From NCBI RefSeq assembly GCF_035046505.1, contig NC_089823.1:29436388-29500387 (forward strand): 64,000 nt of DNA, read 5' to 3'. The notes beneath the pieces were generated by a model. The model searched no databases, was not told where the DNA came from, and saw nothing but the letters and a program-made list of their open reading frames with translations. Positions within the stretch are counted from its first letter, which is position 1; the number at the start of each line of letters is the position of its first letter. Shown in pieces: positions 11,945 to 23,900 of this stretch. Origin of the DNA: Tiliqua scincoides (lineage: Eukaryota; Chordata; Lepidosauria; Squamata; Scincidae). Both the position numbers and the translations under genes were made by a program.

Positions 11945-12171
11945 CAGTGATTTTCAACCTTTTACATCTCACAGTGCACTGACAAGGCACTAAAATGGTC
12001 AAGGCACACCACCAGGTTTTTGACAATTGACAAGGCACACCATGCTGCCAATGGGGTCTCACATCTCCCATTGGCCCTATTAATAAATGACCTTCCCCAA
12101 ATTCCTGTGGCACACCTGTGGACAACTTGCGGCACAACAGTGTGCCGCGGCACAGTGGTTGAAAATGGCTG
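11945..12171. mobile_element. hAT-like MITE with perfect 8-bp target duplication
   Basis: Ends CAGTGATTTTCAACC and GGTTGAAAATGGCTG; TCCTATAC flanks both sides (11937-11944, 12172-12179). Confidence 0.9.
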
Positions 12172-12604
12172 TCCTATACTGTCGTAGGAGTTTAATAGCA
12201 GCTTTGTTAAGAATCTACTGTATTAGGAATGCTTTAATAGGGCAAACCATGGCAATAATAAATACTCCTCCATAGAAGCTCTTAAAATACTAAGACTGCC
12301 CACCCATTGGATTTGCAGAGTGCCTTTTAAATTTAACCTTATGGGTGTGAGGTTAAATACCAAGTCTTTCTGTTCCTTGCTTGTCAGTGTTTTCAAAAGG
12401 CCTGCTTAGGTTTAATCAGTAATAATGTTAATATTGGTAAAGAAAAGCACATGCCCAAGAACATACACTGCATGCAAAACAGATCCTTCAAACAGGTGGC
12501 TTTAAGCTCTTGTTTTGGAAAGGAAATTCAGTAGTTTTGAAGCAGAAGAACTGTTACATGAAAATCCCCTTTTTCCTTTTAAGTTGTGATTTTATATCTG
12601 GTTA

Positions 12605-13240
12605 TGTTATTATAGAGGCCAAACTTCCCATACAGGTCACAAAAGGAGTCAAGTCAAGCTCATGGTGACAACATCCCCCTCCAGAGGGTAAACAAGTCTG
12701 GAAGAGCAAATCATTTGTTTAACCCAATCACTGTGTCTCCTAATCCAAGCACTGGTTATGCAAACACATTAAACTTCTCACAGGCCAAACTTCCAAAAGT
12801 CCTTGGTCAAGCTACAACACAAGTTCTACCTCTCTAGGCTGGAATAGTAAATCTTTGCTTAAGTGTCTCCTATTGTTGTATTGTTAACTCAATCACTGCT
12901 TATTGTGTAAGTTCCCCTAGCTAGGAAACCAGCCATTAGACACATTGAATCTTGCTGATAAGGGACATCTTGGCCCCAAACACCCTGGTGGGTGGCAGTT
13001 TTCCCCCAGCTCACACTTTTCAAGTACTAGAACCAAGAAATGTGCATTATGTTTACCTTTGTGCTTTTGTAATAAAATTATAATCTTTTATTAGAAGTCA
13101 TCTTTCTCCCAGTCTCCTCCTTAAGCTAAAAAAGGGAATTTCTCTGCATTACGCTGTTTTGTTATCCATCCTATGGTCCTGAAGTTCCAAAAAGGGTAGT
13201 ATACTAATTCCCCTAAACAAAACAGCCCCTTTTGGTAACA
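12605..13240 (+). mobile_element. Possible old solo LTR
   Basis: A 636-bp block bounded by TGTTA and TAACA, with an AATAAA near 13070 and no coding content. This is the layout of a retroviral LTR. No target duplication is visible at the flanks, so the call is weak. Confidence 0.3.
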
Positions 13241-13261
13241 GAACCTCCTAGGGATTGTTTT

Positions 13262-13442
13262 AACTAGTACCCATAGGCATTTTGTTGTTGCTTTTATGTT
13301 GCTGCTTTTACATCTTTTAACTTCTGTTTAATTTTAATTGCTTTCAATGGTTTCATTTGTAATTATTAATTGTATTTATTTGTATTGTTGTACACTACTA
13401 TGAGCCTAGGATAAGCGGTATAGAAATCTTTTAAATACATAG
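13262..13442 (+). mobile_element. LINE/SINE 3' tail-like AT-rich fragment
   Basis: Ends AGCGGTATAGAAATCTTTTA after a T-rich run, like the 3' ends of lizard LINEs. A similar tail occurs at 24330-24490 and 7900-7960. Confidence 0.45.
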
Positions 13443-13551
13443 TCTATTGTTAGGGGTTTACTCTGATATGCAGACCAGATGCTTTACATGGAGACAGCAA
13501 AACAGCCACTTCTGTAGTCATGGAGGTATACTGGTTTATTACAAAACAGTG

Positions 13552-13552
13552 C

Positions 13553-13610
<58 letters not shown>
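13552..13610. repeat. (TA)n(CA)n microsatellite
   Basis: About 9 TA units followed by about 21 AC units. Confidence 0.97.
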
Positions 13611-13612
<2 letters not shown>

Positions 13613-15199
13613 AGTAATAATTCACCTGCACTGGGTTGCTATCACTCCACCCCCAAAGTGTTCCTGTACCTATAACAGCAACCGCCCAAGCAGAAGTTCA
13701 GCATGTGAAGCAGAGGCATTACTAGGTGTATGCACCACCCAGTACGAGATCCCATTGCGTCACACCCATGATGGATCTCCTCTTGTATCAGACCATATAG
13801 AATAAATTAGTTTCATATACACAGCCTAAATGCAGTGGCATCACCAGGGTTGGTGTAACCCCCATTAACTTTATTTTAATAATCATGATGCATTCTGGGG
13901 TGACACTGGATGAAGGGAAGAGCCTCAGCATGACCAGGAAGAGACTGCCTGCAGCCCTCAAAATGAAGTGGTTTCACTGTGCAAAGTTAGGCAGAACTAT
14001 CTTTGGCATTTTTCTTTACTTTCCTTACCTTTTAAAATGCTGTCCCCTTTTTAAAGGGATCCGTGGAACTGCAGATGCTGAATCTGCTGATACCAGGGTA
14101 TGCCTGTACAGGAAAATATGGAGCAGGAAAGGATGCATGCACACTAACTGCTAGGTGCTACTCCCCTCAGTCATTCTGACTTTTCCTGGGAGTCTCTTTC
14201 CCTGACAAAGTTATATTTAAAACAGTTTCGATTCATTTAAGAGAAGAGTGTATGTTTTATTTCCAAGCTACACAAATATAAAGAAGTTGTGGATATTGAT
14301 TTGATAGCACAAAAAAGGATATTGATTTAATAGCATAATTGGAACATGGGCAAGTTAGGTGCCATTACTTGATTTGCCTCCTGGCAAAAATGAACAGCAT
14401 ATCACAGGCCTAATATTTGAGACAGATAAAAGGCAAACTGGACATCACTATGTGGCAGAAGACCTCTTCATCATGCTAATTAGCATCTCCTTAAGTCTGT
14501 TTTGAAGGCCAAGGGAGGATATTTAACTCTTTCTGTCTCTGTCCAACCTGAATCATAGTTCCTGAGGTGGGACCCCAAGATACCAACCAAGCTGCTCATT
14601 CTTGTTCTGCTACCTAAGTCCCTAGCTAACCAGAGCTCTTTTCTTTACAAGGTCTTGAGGGAGTAGGAGCACTTCAGGTTCTCAACCCAAGCCCAGCCCA
14701 CCCTCTAGTAATCTGCCATTCCACCAGAATTTAAAGCAGAGACGAAAACAGAATCAACACAGCTTTCCCAATAAAACTTTTTATTTCCACATTTTAGGAG
14801 CAGTATTTCTCTCAAGTGGTTTGCCAATATAACACTTTCCTTCCGACTTCCCTCTCAGAAGAGCTTGGAGCTGGCCCTCATATACTTGTTAGGGCTGCTG
14901 AACTCCTCACCCTTTTGGTTAGCCCTCTTGGAGGGAAATTCAAAAACAAACTTCACTTCCCACCTTTTTCCAAATTTAAGGATTGTGGAAAGAAATCTCT
15001 AGCAATGCTAACCTTACCTATGACAGTCCCTATCCCAGCAAAAGCTGCCATTAACTCCTGTATGCCTTTTCCTTTCCAGAGTTAAAAGCACTGGGGCAGG
15101 GGCAGGAACGACTACATCGACATCATCCAGCAGGGAGGAAAAGGTTAAACATTGTCTTCTTTGGTGTTGCTCCTTTTCTCTCACCTCTTCAAAGTAGCC

Positions 15200-15400
15200 A
15201 AGTGAGGTAAGGCCCTAGCTCTGTGGGAGAACACGTTTTGAATATAAAAGGTTCCAGGTTCAATCCCTGCTTTCCCTTGATAGGGCTGGGAAAGATCCAT
15301 ATCTGACATCCTGGTGAACTGCTGTCAGTCAGTGTAGACAGACCAGAATTAGATGGACCAGTGGTCTGATTCAGTACAAAGACACTTCCGATGTATTTCA
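15200..15400 (+). mobile_element. tRNA-derived SINE, second family
   Basis: Head with TTCCAGGTTCAATCCCTGC, then AGGGCTGGGAAAGATCCATA, and CCAGTGGTCTGATTCAGTAC near the end. Confidence 0.8.
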
Positions 15401-15438
15401 ACTAATTAACAAAACCAAATCTGCGTGAGATTATTGTA

Positions 15439-15685
15439 CAAGTGGGCCCACTGTATCAGCAGATTTGGGACCTGCAGATTTCACTGAACTCGTAGGGTTG
15501 ATCCAACATGGAACATCCAGAGGCGACCAGAGCTGTGCTCCAGTTGACTCCAGAGGGTGTTCTGAGAGCTGGGGAGGCTCTTTTTTGGGAAAACTGGAAG
15601 TGATGTTTAAAGGCCTTAAAAGTTTTTCGGCGGGTCGGGGAGGGCTTCTGGAACAGAACCCCCGTGGATAACGAGGGCCCACCTG
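15439..15685. mobile_element. TA-flanked Tigger-like MITE
   Basis: Ends CAAGTGGGCCC and GGGCCCACCTG, each bordered by TA (15437-15438, 15686-15687). Contains GTGGATAACGAGG, typical of Tigger-type ends. Confidence 0.7.
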
Positions 15686-16382
15686 TATTATCTATTTATA
15701 AGGATCACATATACCACTGAGTTTCAACAAAACAAAAAATAGGAACTGGAGGTGACACACATGCATAAGTATAGACTTGCTAAATGTAATCCCAGTATGG
15801 TTTTGTGAATTTATGATTTCTAGTAGCAACAGTGGACTGGGAAATATAGATAAAAAGCCCCTTGGACCCGGTTTTTATTGGACATATTCTTAAGTAGCCA
15901 GAGTGAGTAATCAGTGTTTCTGCATGCATGGCTAAGGGTCTGTGTACAGAGCTTTAAGTCGCCCTTTTCCAATTCCTGGACCTTCTCAGTTTCTTTTTTC
16001 CTATAATGTAGTTGGGAAATACCTTTGTTTAAGGCTCAGCAAAAAGTGAGGGTATTTGTCATCAGACTGTAGGGAAGCACTTGTGTGATGACTGATGATT
16101 CCTGGAAAATGTATGCTCGGACCAATTCAAATATTGTATTACTCAGAAAGGAAAAAAATACTAACTCTTGCTGTTTCTTTTCCTGCTTTTCTTGTAAAAT
16201 GGGAGGAGGGACATACTGTTTTTTACCAAAGAGGGCATCTGTGAACTCCTGTCCAACCTCATCTATTCTACCACAGCTTTCAAACATTGGTAAAGGGCAG
16301 ATGCAACAGCTCAGTTAATGAGGTACAGAGCTGAATATCAACCATATCGCTCTGTCAGTCTTTAGATGTGGATCATTCACCA

Positions 16383-16566
16383 AGGGCACAATCCTAACCA
16401 ATTTTCCAGCACTGGCATAGCTGTGCCAGGTGGGCATGTGCTGCATCCTGCAGTTGGGAGGCAGTCACGGAGGCCTCCTCAAGGTAAGGCAATGTTCATT
16501 CCCTTACCTCCAAGTTGCATTGCCCTTAAGTCGATGCTGAAAAGTTGGTTAGGATTGCAGCCCAAG
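16383..16566. mobile_element. MITE, class B with class A-like ends
   Basis: Left end GGGCACAATCCTAACC and right end GGTTAGGATTGCAGCCC are those of class A, while the interior is class B. Confidence 0.8.
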
Positions 16567-16804
16567 GCTACCAATGTGATGTCTATTCTCAAAACAGATC
16601 TGAAGCCAGTTTTGAAGGCTGTTGAGAAAGCATGCATCATGCAGAAATACCTGAAGCTGCTCTAACAACTTCCTCAAAACAACTTCCTCAAAAGAGAAAT
16701 TTGAACTGTGGCCTATAAGTGGGTAGATTTCCTTGTTCAAAAGTCATTGTTTTTTAAGAATGGAGATAGATCGCCATCTTTAAATTAAAGGAAAAAAAGA
16801 TGGG

Positions 16805-16880
16805 ATATTATCTATCTTTTATAATTTTTTATAATTTTTATAAAATTATAAAAATTTTTATAATTTTAACCAATGAATCT
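16805..16880. repeat. AT-rich palindrome
   Basis: TTTTATAATTTTTATAAAAT and following bases are nearly self-complementary; no coding or element ends seen. Confidence 0.7.
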
Positions 16881-17301
16881 TTTATAATCTTTTATAATTC
16901 TAGTCGATGAATCAATAAGATCCTCTAAGCTGGGCTTACTTAGCTACAATGGACAGAGATCTCACTTACAAGTTTGTAAGCTTTACAACATGGAGTATTC
17001 TGTTGACATATTTAGGACAAACCAGATTAAAATAATCAAAGCAAAGACAACAAGTGGTGCATTCAGTAATTCCACTACAGGCTCAGTGCCAAACTACATA
17101 TTACATTAAGCCCATCATTGGTCCTTGCATGGTTGATTTTTGTTTCATAAACAAAAGGTGCGGAGGAATTTGATCAGGACTGCAGAACAGAATAAGGTAT
17201 TTAAATCCTTTAACAAAGTGATCTCTTCATTCACTTCCACTTTCAGGTTTCTGGTACAGAATCCAGAACAAACTGCAGACTCTATCAGGTCATTTACTGT
17301 A

Positions 17302-17600
17302 CAGGTGTGCCCTGTATCTATGGGGGTTTGTTCTGGAACCCCATGCAGTTACCTGAAACCATGGATATGAGTAAACGCCTGCACCCCCACCCTCCGGGCC
17401 TCTGTTTGCCATATAAGGCATTAAAAATGTCACTTTCAGTTTCTCTGTGAAACCAGAAGTCATGTGTTTTGAGCTCTAGGACTCAGTCTGAGCCTGGTAG
17501 AGGAGGACCCTCTGGGGGGGGCACACATGGGGGGCCCTGCAGACCCAGTCCGTGGATAACTGAATTGATACAGGATCTGCAGATACTGTTCCCCCATATA
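17302..17600. mobile_element. Tigger-like MITE, right end eroded
   Basis: CAGGTGTGCCCTGTATCTAT after TA, and CCGTGGATAACTGAAT inside. The right border is approximate. Confidence 0.6.
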
Positions 17601-17714
17601 TTCATAGACACAACATGTATCAAACAGCTGGTGCAGACATATCCATGTATGCAAGTTCAAACAGCATCAATTAACCTTTGTTGCTCCTATGTATGGTTAG
17701 AATTGGGGCCTTAC

Positions 17715-17720
17715 TTTAAT
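17715..17720 (-). terminator. Candidate CCDC169 poly(A) signal ATTAAA
   Basis: ATTAAA about 100 bases after the CCDC169 stop on the minus strand. No AATAAA is seen in between. Signal use is inference; a weaker AGTAAA lies closer to the stop. Confidence 0.35.
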
Positions 17721-17818
17721 TAATATACTGTGCTTTAAAAATAATACATTCTACTTTACTAGTGTCCCTTGGGGGAAATAAGAATAAATGAATAGAAAAG
17801 TAAAAAAAATATAAGAAA

Positions 17819-17921
17819 TCAGAGTTTCAATTTTGGAAGTTGCTTCACTCCTGCAGTCTTTTTAATTGGTCCTTTCTTTGGATCCAATATTCTTTGATTT
17901 TTTGGAATATTGCATTGTCCT
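17819..17921 (-). CDS. CCDC169: CCDC169 coding exon 8 (stop codon)
   Basis: Encodes residues 183-216, ending QLPKLKL and TGA at 17821-17819. The block DPKKGPIKKTAGVKQLPKL lines up with human SAKRGPVKKITRPNHLPEL, which fixes this as the true last exon. The acceptor is a long T-run with TTTCAG. Confidence 0.9.
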
Positions 17922-20900
17922 CTGAAACATAAAAAAAAGGGGGGGAGAGATTAGAAAATGTTTTATTACTTGTCTGAGTTGCTGTAGAAACTGAAAGAGC
18001 TGTTACTGTTTCATATTATAGAATAATTAAATGTAGCAATCTAAATTCTGCTGAATAGGTAAGGTGTACATACAAAAAATAAGGTTAATTAATTAGTATA
18101 AAAAACTATTTCCTTGGAGGTTAAGAAAACAATTTCACTATCTTCTTTCCAAAATATTTTATAGTATTGGAATGATACAATTGAAGGGAACATCAATAGG
18201 ATGTTTAGTCTTCAAGTAAAAGTCTATGATGGTTACAGGCCAAGAATAATGCAGATATCAATTACATCTGTGGAAAACAGGGAAACTGTCTTCTGTGCTC
18301 CCAATTAAGAATTCTCTGCAGGAAGTATCCTCCTGAATCAGACCAATTATGTGCCCTTTGAGTTAAAATTAAAATAACTGCCCTGGCATTCTGTTCCTTT
18401 TCCAGGGAGCTGGCAGCTTACACAGAATTGAGAAGAGCTCAGTAGTCTATTGCATTGTGTCCCAAGGAGATACATTCCTCTAGATTTGGCACTCATAACC
18501 TCCATATAGACAAAACTGATAGATCTGGGCCTTTTGGGTGCACATTTAGTGGAAACCAAGAGAAACAATATTTTCTCTTGACTTCCATTAAATGTGCTAA
18601 ATGTGTTTAACAGAAAGGAAAGCTCACCAGCACAAAGACAACTCTACTATCTATAAGACTAAAATCAATGGAAATAAAAATCAGAATTGGTGGGGTAAGG
18701 GAAAGATGAAGTGCCCTTACTGATCCTGATAACCTTTTTCTGACTCATCTAGATGAAATGCATTGAGTCTTCTGCACAATGCAGAAAACTTTGAAAGCAA
18801 GGGGTCCCTCATTTAGTGCTCAGAACAAGGAAGCCCCATCCTGTGTGCCTCCCAGAGAAGTCATGGTCTCTCAGCCTCATTTAACACTGAAGACTGTTGC
18901 AAGGACAAAATTGGACATTGTATTTAAGCTGTCCTGAGCTTATTGGAAGAAGGGCAAGAAAAAGTGTAGTAATAGTAGTACATGGTAGTAGCTTGAGAAA
19001 CAGGAAGGGTGTTGTCTCTCAATTCATGCCAAGCTTTGGAGTAAGGCAGTTGTATCAAAAGACAGAACCTCCTGCATGTGCTTCTCTCCAAAGTCCAGCA
19101 CAAAGGAAGAGATTGACCAGTCCCTTGCTCTGGGCTTTAGGAAAAGACAGAAGTAGTTAGATTATCTGATTCAGGCCAAACAATGGTTTAAAAGCACAAA
19201 TGAGACAGTGAGCTTCCCTTTCCCACTCCTCTGAACACAAGAAGAGGGGGATAACGAAAGCTTTTGCTTTCACTTTAAGAACCAACCACTGGCTCACTAC
19301 AACTCTCCCAAGTTCTCTACCAAGTTCTCTGTGGCTGAGTTGGGAAAGGTACAAGGTAATGCCTGGCCAGTCAGTCTGACCAAACTTTGTGAATTCCTGA
19401 AGGAGACTAAACAGAAACTACAAAGTACATTGTTCCAATGTAATACCTTAGATAATCTGCAACAGTCTCCTTTTTGAAAGTGGACATACTAAAGGAAGAA
19501 CATTTTAGATATACATTGGTATTCAAAAAGTTGAATAAAAATACAGTGTATTTTTAATCAGATTAGACTAATAATTTTAAGGTTCCAAAACGGCTGCTCA
19601 AAGACCACACAAACCTTGCTTTTGAGAGATGATAACGAACCCTTTGCTATTTGAGGCCCTGAAATTCAGATCTAAAGTTACAAATGTGTTTCAGCACAAG
19701 ACTAAACAGGAAGCGCCACCAAACGTCCCTCTCTCTGACCTACATTAAACATATTTTCTACTGTCACTCAGGTTTAGGAAATGAGTTAAAGATGCCCATG
19801 TATAGTGGCTTCTAATTTCATCTGACTTAAACCATTTCTGCCCAACGTTGCATATATGCAACAGGGACCAAATGTGTACACCTGTGAGTCGGGCAAAAAT
19901 GGGTTAACTAAAACTGGAATCAAACTGTGCCAATTCATTAAAAACGAACTATGTGGCTTAAAATCCCAACTACAATATGTGTTGGACTCATTACATTCAA
20001 AATTATAAGGTCAGTATGTTGGGACATCTCTCTGGTTTTGCAAAATTGGTTCATGAAAACACAGGATTGGAAATAATATAATAATGATGGCCGCTATCAA
20101 ATTTAAAACAGACAACTGCTGAGAAAGACAAAATAATCATTACCCATTCTTGCATTCATAGAGGAGCCAAAAGCATTAATTGATAAACTCATGTCATTGA
20201 GAAAGTAATAATATGGTCCAGAACACAAAAAGCTATGCAAATAGTCTTGCTAACATAAGGGAGCTTTTTGTTTGTGCTTTTCAAACAGCAATCCCTATGT
20301 CATATATGGGAACCGAATTTCAGAACTGAAAGAATTTTCAAAAGCAGTAAGTGATTTAAAATGGTATTTAAAACAAAACAAGAGAGACAGACCAACCAGA
20401 ATCTTATGGTATGTGCCTTTACTAGCTCTTTGGATATTAGTTTTGCCATGGATTTTAGCTAGAATTCTTAGCTGTACAAAGATGCATTGCTGCAAACGGC
20501 GTGCCCTGACCCATGGATTTGTTTATGCACGTATTTTGGCATTCACAGGTGTTCTGTGGATGCTGAGGCATGACGGTACTTTGAATAGCACAGGGGATAC
20601 ATTCCCCAAAAGTTGAGCACTGCATGAAACACTGCTTTGGAGACAATCTCAAGTAATAGGCAGGAAATTGGCATTGATTGGCCCAGAATGCACTGCTCCC
20701 ATTGGTTACAATGGGTCTGAGGCACATTGGGACAAACAGCACTGTAATAAATCAGCTCTAAAGAAAGCAGCGTTATGGAAGGTATGACTGTACTTGTACC
20801 TCTCTATTCAGAGAATATATTTTAAGTTAGCCTTCCAAACAAATAACAACATTGTTCATCTGATCTGAAAAACTAATTTTCACTTAATAGTCTCAAATGT

Positions 20901-23900
20901 CACTGGCACAATCTACTCATATTTTTTGTTTTAATAAAATGATTTATTCAATTAAAAAGGACAAGCAATTGACTAGCAAACCCTTAATCTGTAGCCAACC
21001 AAACTATGAAGATAATAAAAACGGGACAGCTCATTTTGATTTTCATAATAGGGTATATTATTCTATAGCCAATTGCTAACATGGTAATTATTTGTTCTAT
21101 GCTCAGTTCTGGCACACAGACTCTGCACTGCAGAACATATTTATAATCTTAGTCCTGTCAAATGGGTTGACATTTGACAATGGCTCTCTTTTCATGATGA
21201 ACATTTAATAATATGGAAAGTTATTTTTCCTGCACCTGTATAATTAAAAGACTGAGCTTAACTATTCTACCACAGAGCAATCAGGATGTGGCACAATGCC
21301 ATCTTAAATTAACTACAGGATTATGTAAAATACAATTTATATTTTAGAGATCTCAAAAATATTAAATATAATGTAGAAATTGCTGCTCAGACTCCTGGAG
21401 TAGGAAAAGAAAAAGGGATTGGAAGAAAAATGGACTGTTTTCAACTGAGATTAGAAACAGGGTCTAGAATCTAAAGAACTAGTTCTGCTAGGCCAAGGGA
21501 GCTCATACTTTACATGAACTTCTGTGAACAAATATTATCTTTTTAAGCATGTACAATACAACATGCTATTTCACACTTAATACAAAATTATACAGAATTC
21601 AGCAAGATACAAGCATCTTGTGGTCTTGTGTGTGCTCTCCAAGGCATCTGGTGGGCCTCTGTGAGATACAGGAAGGTATAGAACAACACACGCAGAATCA
21701 GGGTCTCTGGATTGTGACCTATATAACAACTTACAAAGTTGGAAATGTGTAATAACGGACTGAGAACTGGCCTCTGACAGGGAGACTTGGCTTCAATCCC
21801 TTCTTCAGCTATTAAGCTCCTAGGATGATACTGGCTCAGTCTGGCCACCTAACTTCGCAACACTTGCAATGAGAAATGGAACATCACCACATAGCCTGCT
21901 TTGAACACCTCAGAGGAAGGGCAGGCGGCTGAAAATGTGACAAATAATTAACATTATTTACTTCAGAATCTGTTTTTCCCTCTTGTTTTCTTCGGTATCC
22001 ACTTTCTGCCTCTCAGTTGTTTTCAGTGATGCTGACAGCTGTAAAATAAATACATGTTAATTCCTATGCCACACGCAAGCTGGAAATGTATAGTTCATTC
22101 GGTGAGACCTTTAACACAACACCTGCATGTAAATACAAACTATAGTGGGCCCTCCTTATAGGCAGGTTCTGCAAATGCTAATTTGACTCAGAAGTCCTCC
22201 GAGATGCTTCAGAAAAAGACCCAGTTGCTGCTGTGCCCTCCCTTCCCCATGGATTTAATTATCCATGGAACTTGGCATCTGCTGGAGGGGGGAACCGGGA
22301 ACAGAAGGCCCACTGTATATGCACAATATCTGGTTCAACTTGAAGGACTGTTATAAAGATTACCAAGTGATGACATAATGGCAAATCAGATGTAATGGCA
22401 AATTATGGTTTGATACTACAAGAATGAGTCCCTAAGAAGCTCCTGTATCTATAGGATCCAGCTCCCTCTTCTTCCTGGAAACTGTGGTTTCCAATCTGAT
22501 TTGCAAGGCAATCCCAAGCCAGAATTTTCTAATTTGGATAAAATGGAAAACGATGGTTTGCCTCGAAACTGAAAGAGAGAGTGGGAATGCAGTGCTTGAC
22601 CGTGGCAAACCATAGTTCTGGATTATGGACAAAGCAGCCTTGAGACACTGTATGTGGAGAACCTCTAGACAGGAAAGGTGGTAAATAAATGTTTTAAATT
22701 TGTAAATTTAAGAAAAGTGCTCCAGTAACATTAAGCAATTAGTTAAAAGCACACACTTGGGGCTTGAGTCTGATCCCAAATGGCATACTGATCATTCCTT
22801 TATAAGTAAATTGCTGGTTAATAGCCCAGGATGGCTGGGCGGTATTTCCTAAATGGAAATTTATAAATATAAATAAATATGGAATTTATAAATAAAGCTC
22901 TTATTACAAAAGATGCTAAAGGTCTCCAGTGCCATCTCACCCAAAGGAAAGGAAACTAAACCTGCGTAGCGCTGCCCCTGAAAATTTCACTGTTTCAAAA
23001 AATGGGGATAATGCAATTGACACAATGGCTCTGTAAAGATGTCGTGTTTCCTGGGATACAATCCTATATAGCAGTGGTTCTCACACACTTAGTACAGGGA
23101 CCCACTTTTTAGAATGAGAATCTGTCAGGAGCCACCGGAAGTGACATCATTAAGCAGGAACATTTTTGGCAATCTTAGGCTGCAATTCTACCCACATTTA
23201 CCCAGGAGTCCCATTTACTATCATTGTTAAAAGCATATACATAGCAGCCTGTTAAATGTACAGATCTGTAACATGTCCCCAAATGCAGTCACATTCCATG
23301 GTAGCATCAAGTCTAATATATTAAAAATAAAATATTGAAATGAATGAGGACCCACCTGAAATTTGCTCACGACCCACCTAGTGGGTCCCGACCCACAGTT
23401 TGAGAAACACTGCTATATAGATTTACCTGGATTCACTGGGATTTATTTCTGAGTAGACATGCATAGGCTTATGCTGTTACAAAGTATTACAAATAAAATC
23501 TCAGATCAACTGTGAGTGTGGGTGGGTGAGTAAAGATGTTTATATTGTTAATGCAAAATAATAATAAGCATTACTCTTTGGATTTCAGAAAAGGATTTCA
23601 GAAAAAAGTTCCAATAATTTTTTTTAAACCTGCTTAATATCATGCTTTAGATATTAACCTGCTAGATATCATGCTTTATTTCATACATGCTAATGACCTA
23701 TTTCCAAATTGTTTTAAGAGAAACAGCATCTCTTTAGATCCCAGTGGTAGCAGAAAATGCTTTCAAGAGGTGTACATTGCTCTTCTGTCTTAAAGTACTA
23801 CTGACAACATTTGAACATTAAAGTCATATTGATGTCAGGGGATATAAGTATACCATATCTTTCGTAGCTTGCACCAGCTTTTAAAAACATGTTTAAGAAC

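Larger units (their letters stand above)
12180..15199. other. Intergenic, no gene recognised
   Basis: Besides the possible LTR, LINE tail and microsatellite, two open frames (13885-14154, 14816-15085) have no family resemblance and sit in repeat-like context. Confidence 0.4.
15686..17818. other. Downstream flank of CCDC169, no SOHLH2 exon recognised
   Basis: Contains the class B MITE, AT palindrome and Tigger-like MITE. The minus frame 16287-16036 (FTDALFGKKQYVPPPILQEK) has no family I know. Confidence 0.4.

Noticed and set aside
16036-16287. Minus frame with GRIDEVGQEFTDALFG as a SOHLH2 or other exon
   Set aside because: No resemblance to bHLH or the SOHLH2 N-terminal region, and no good splice sites; no family identified.
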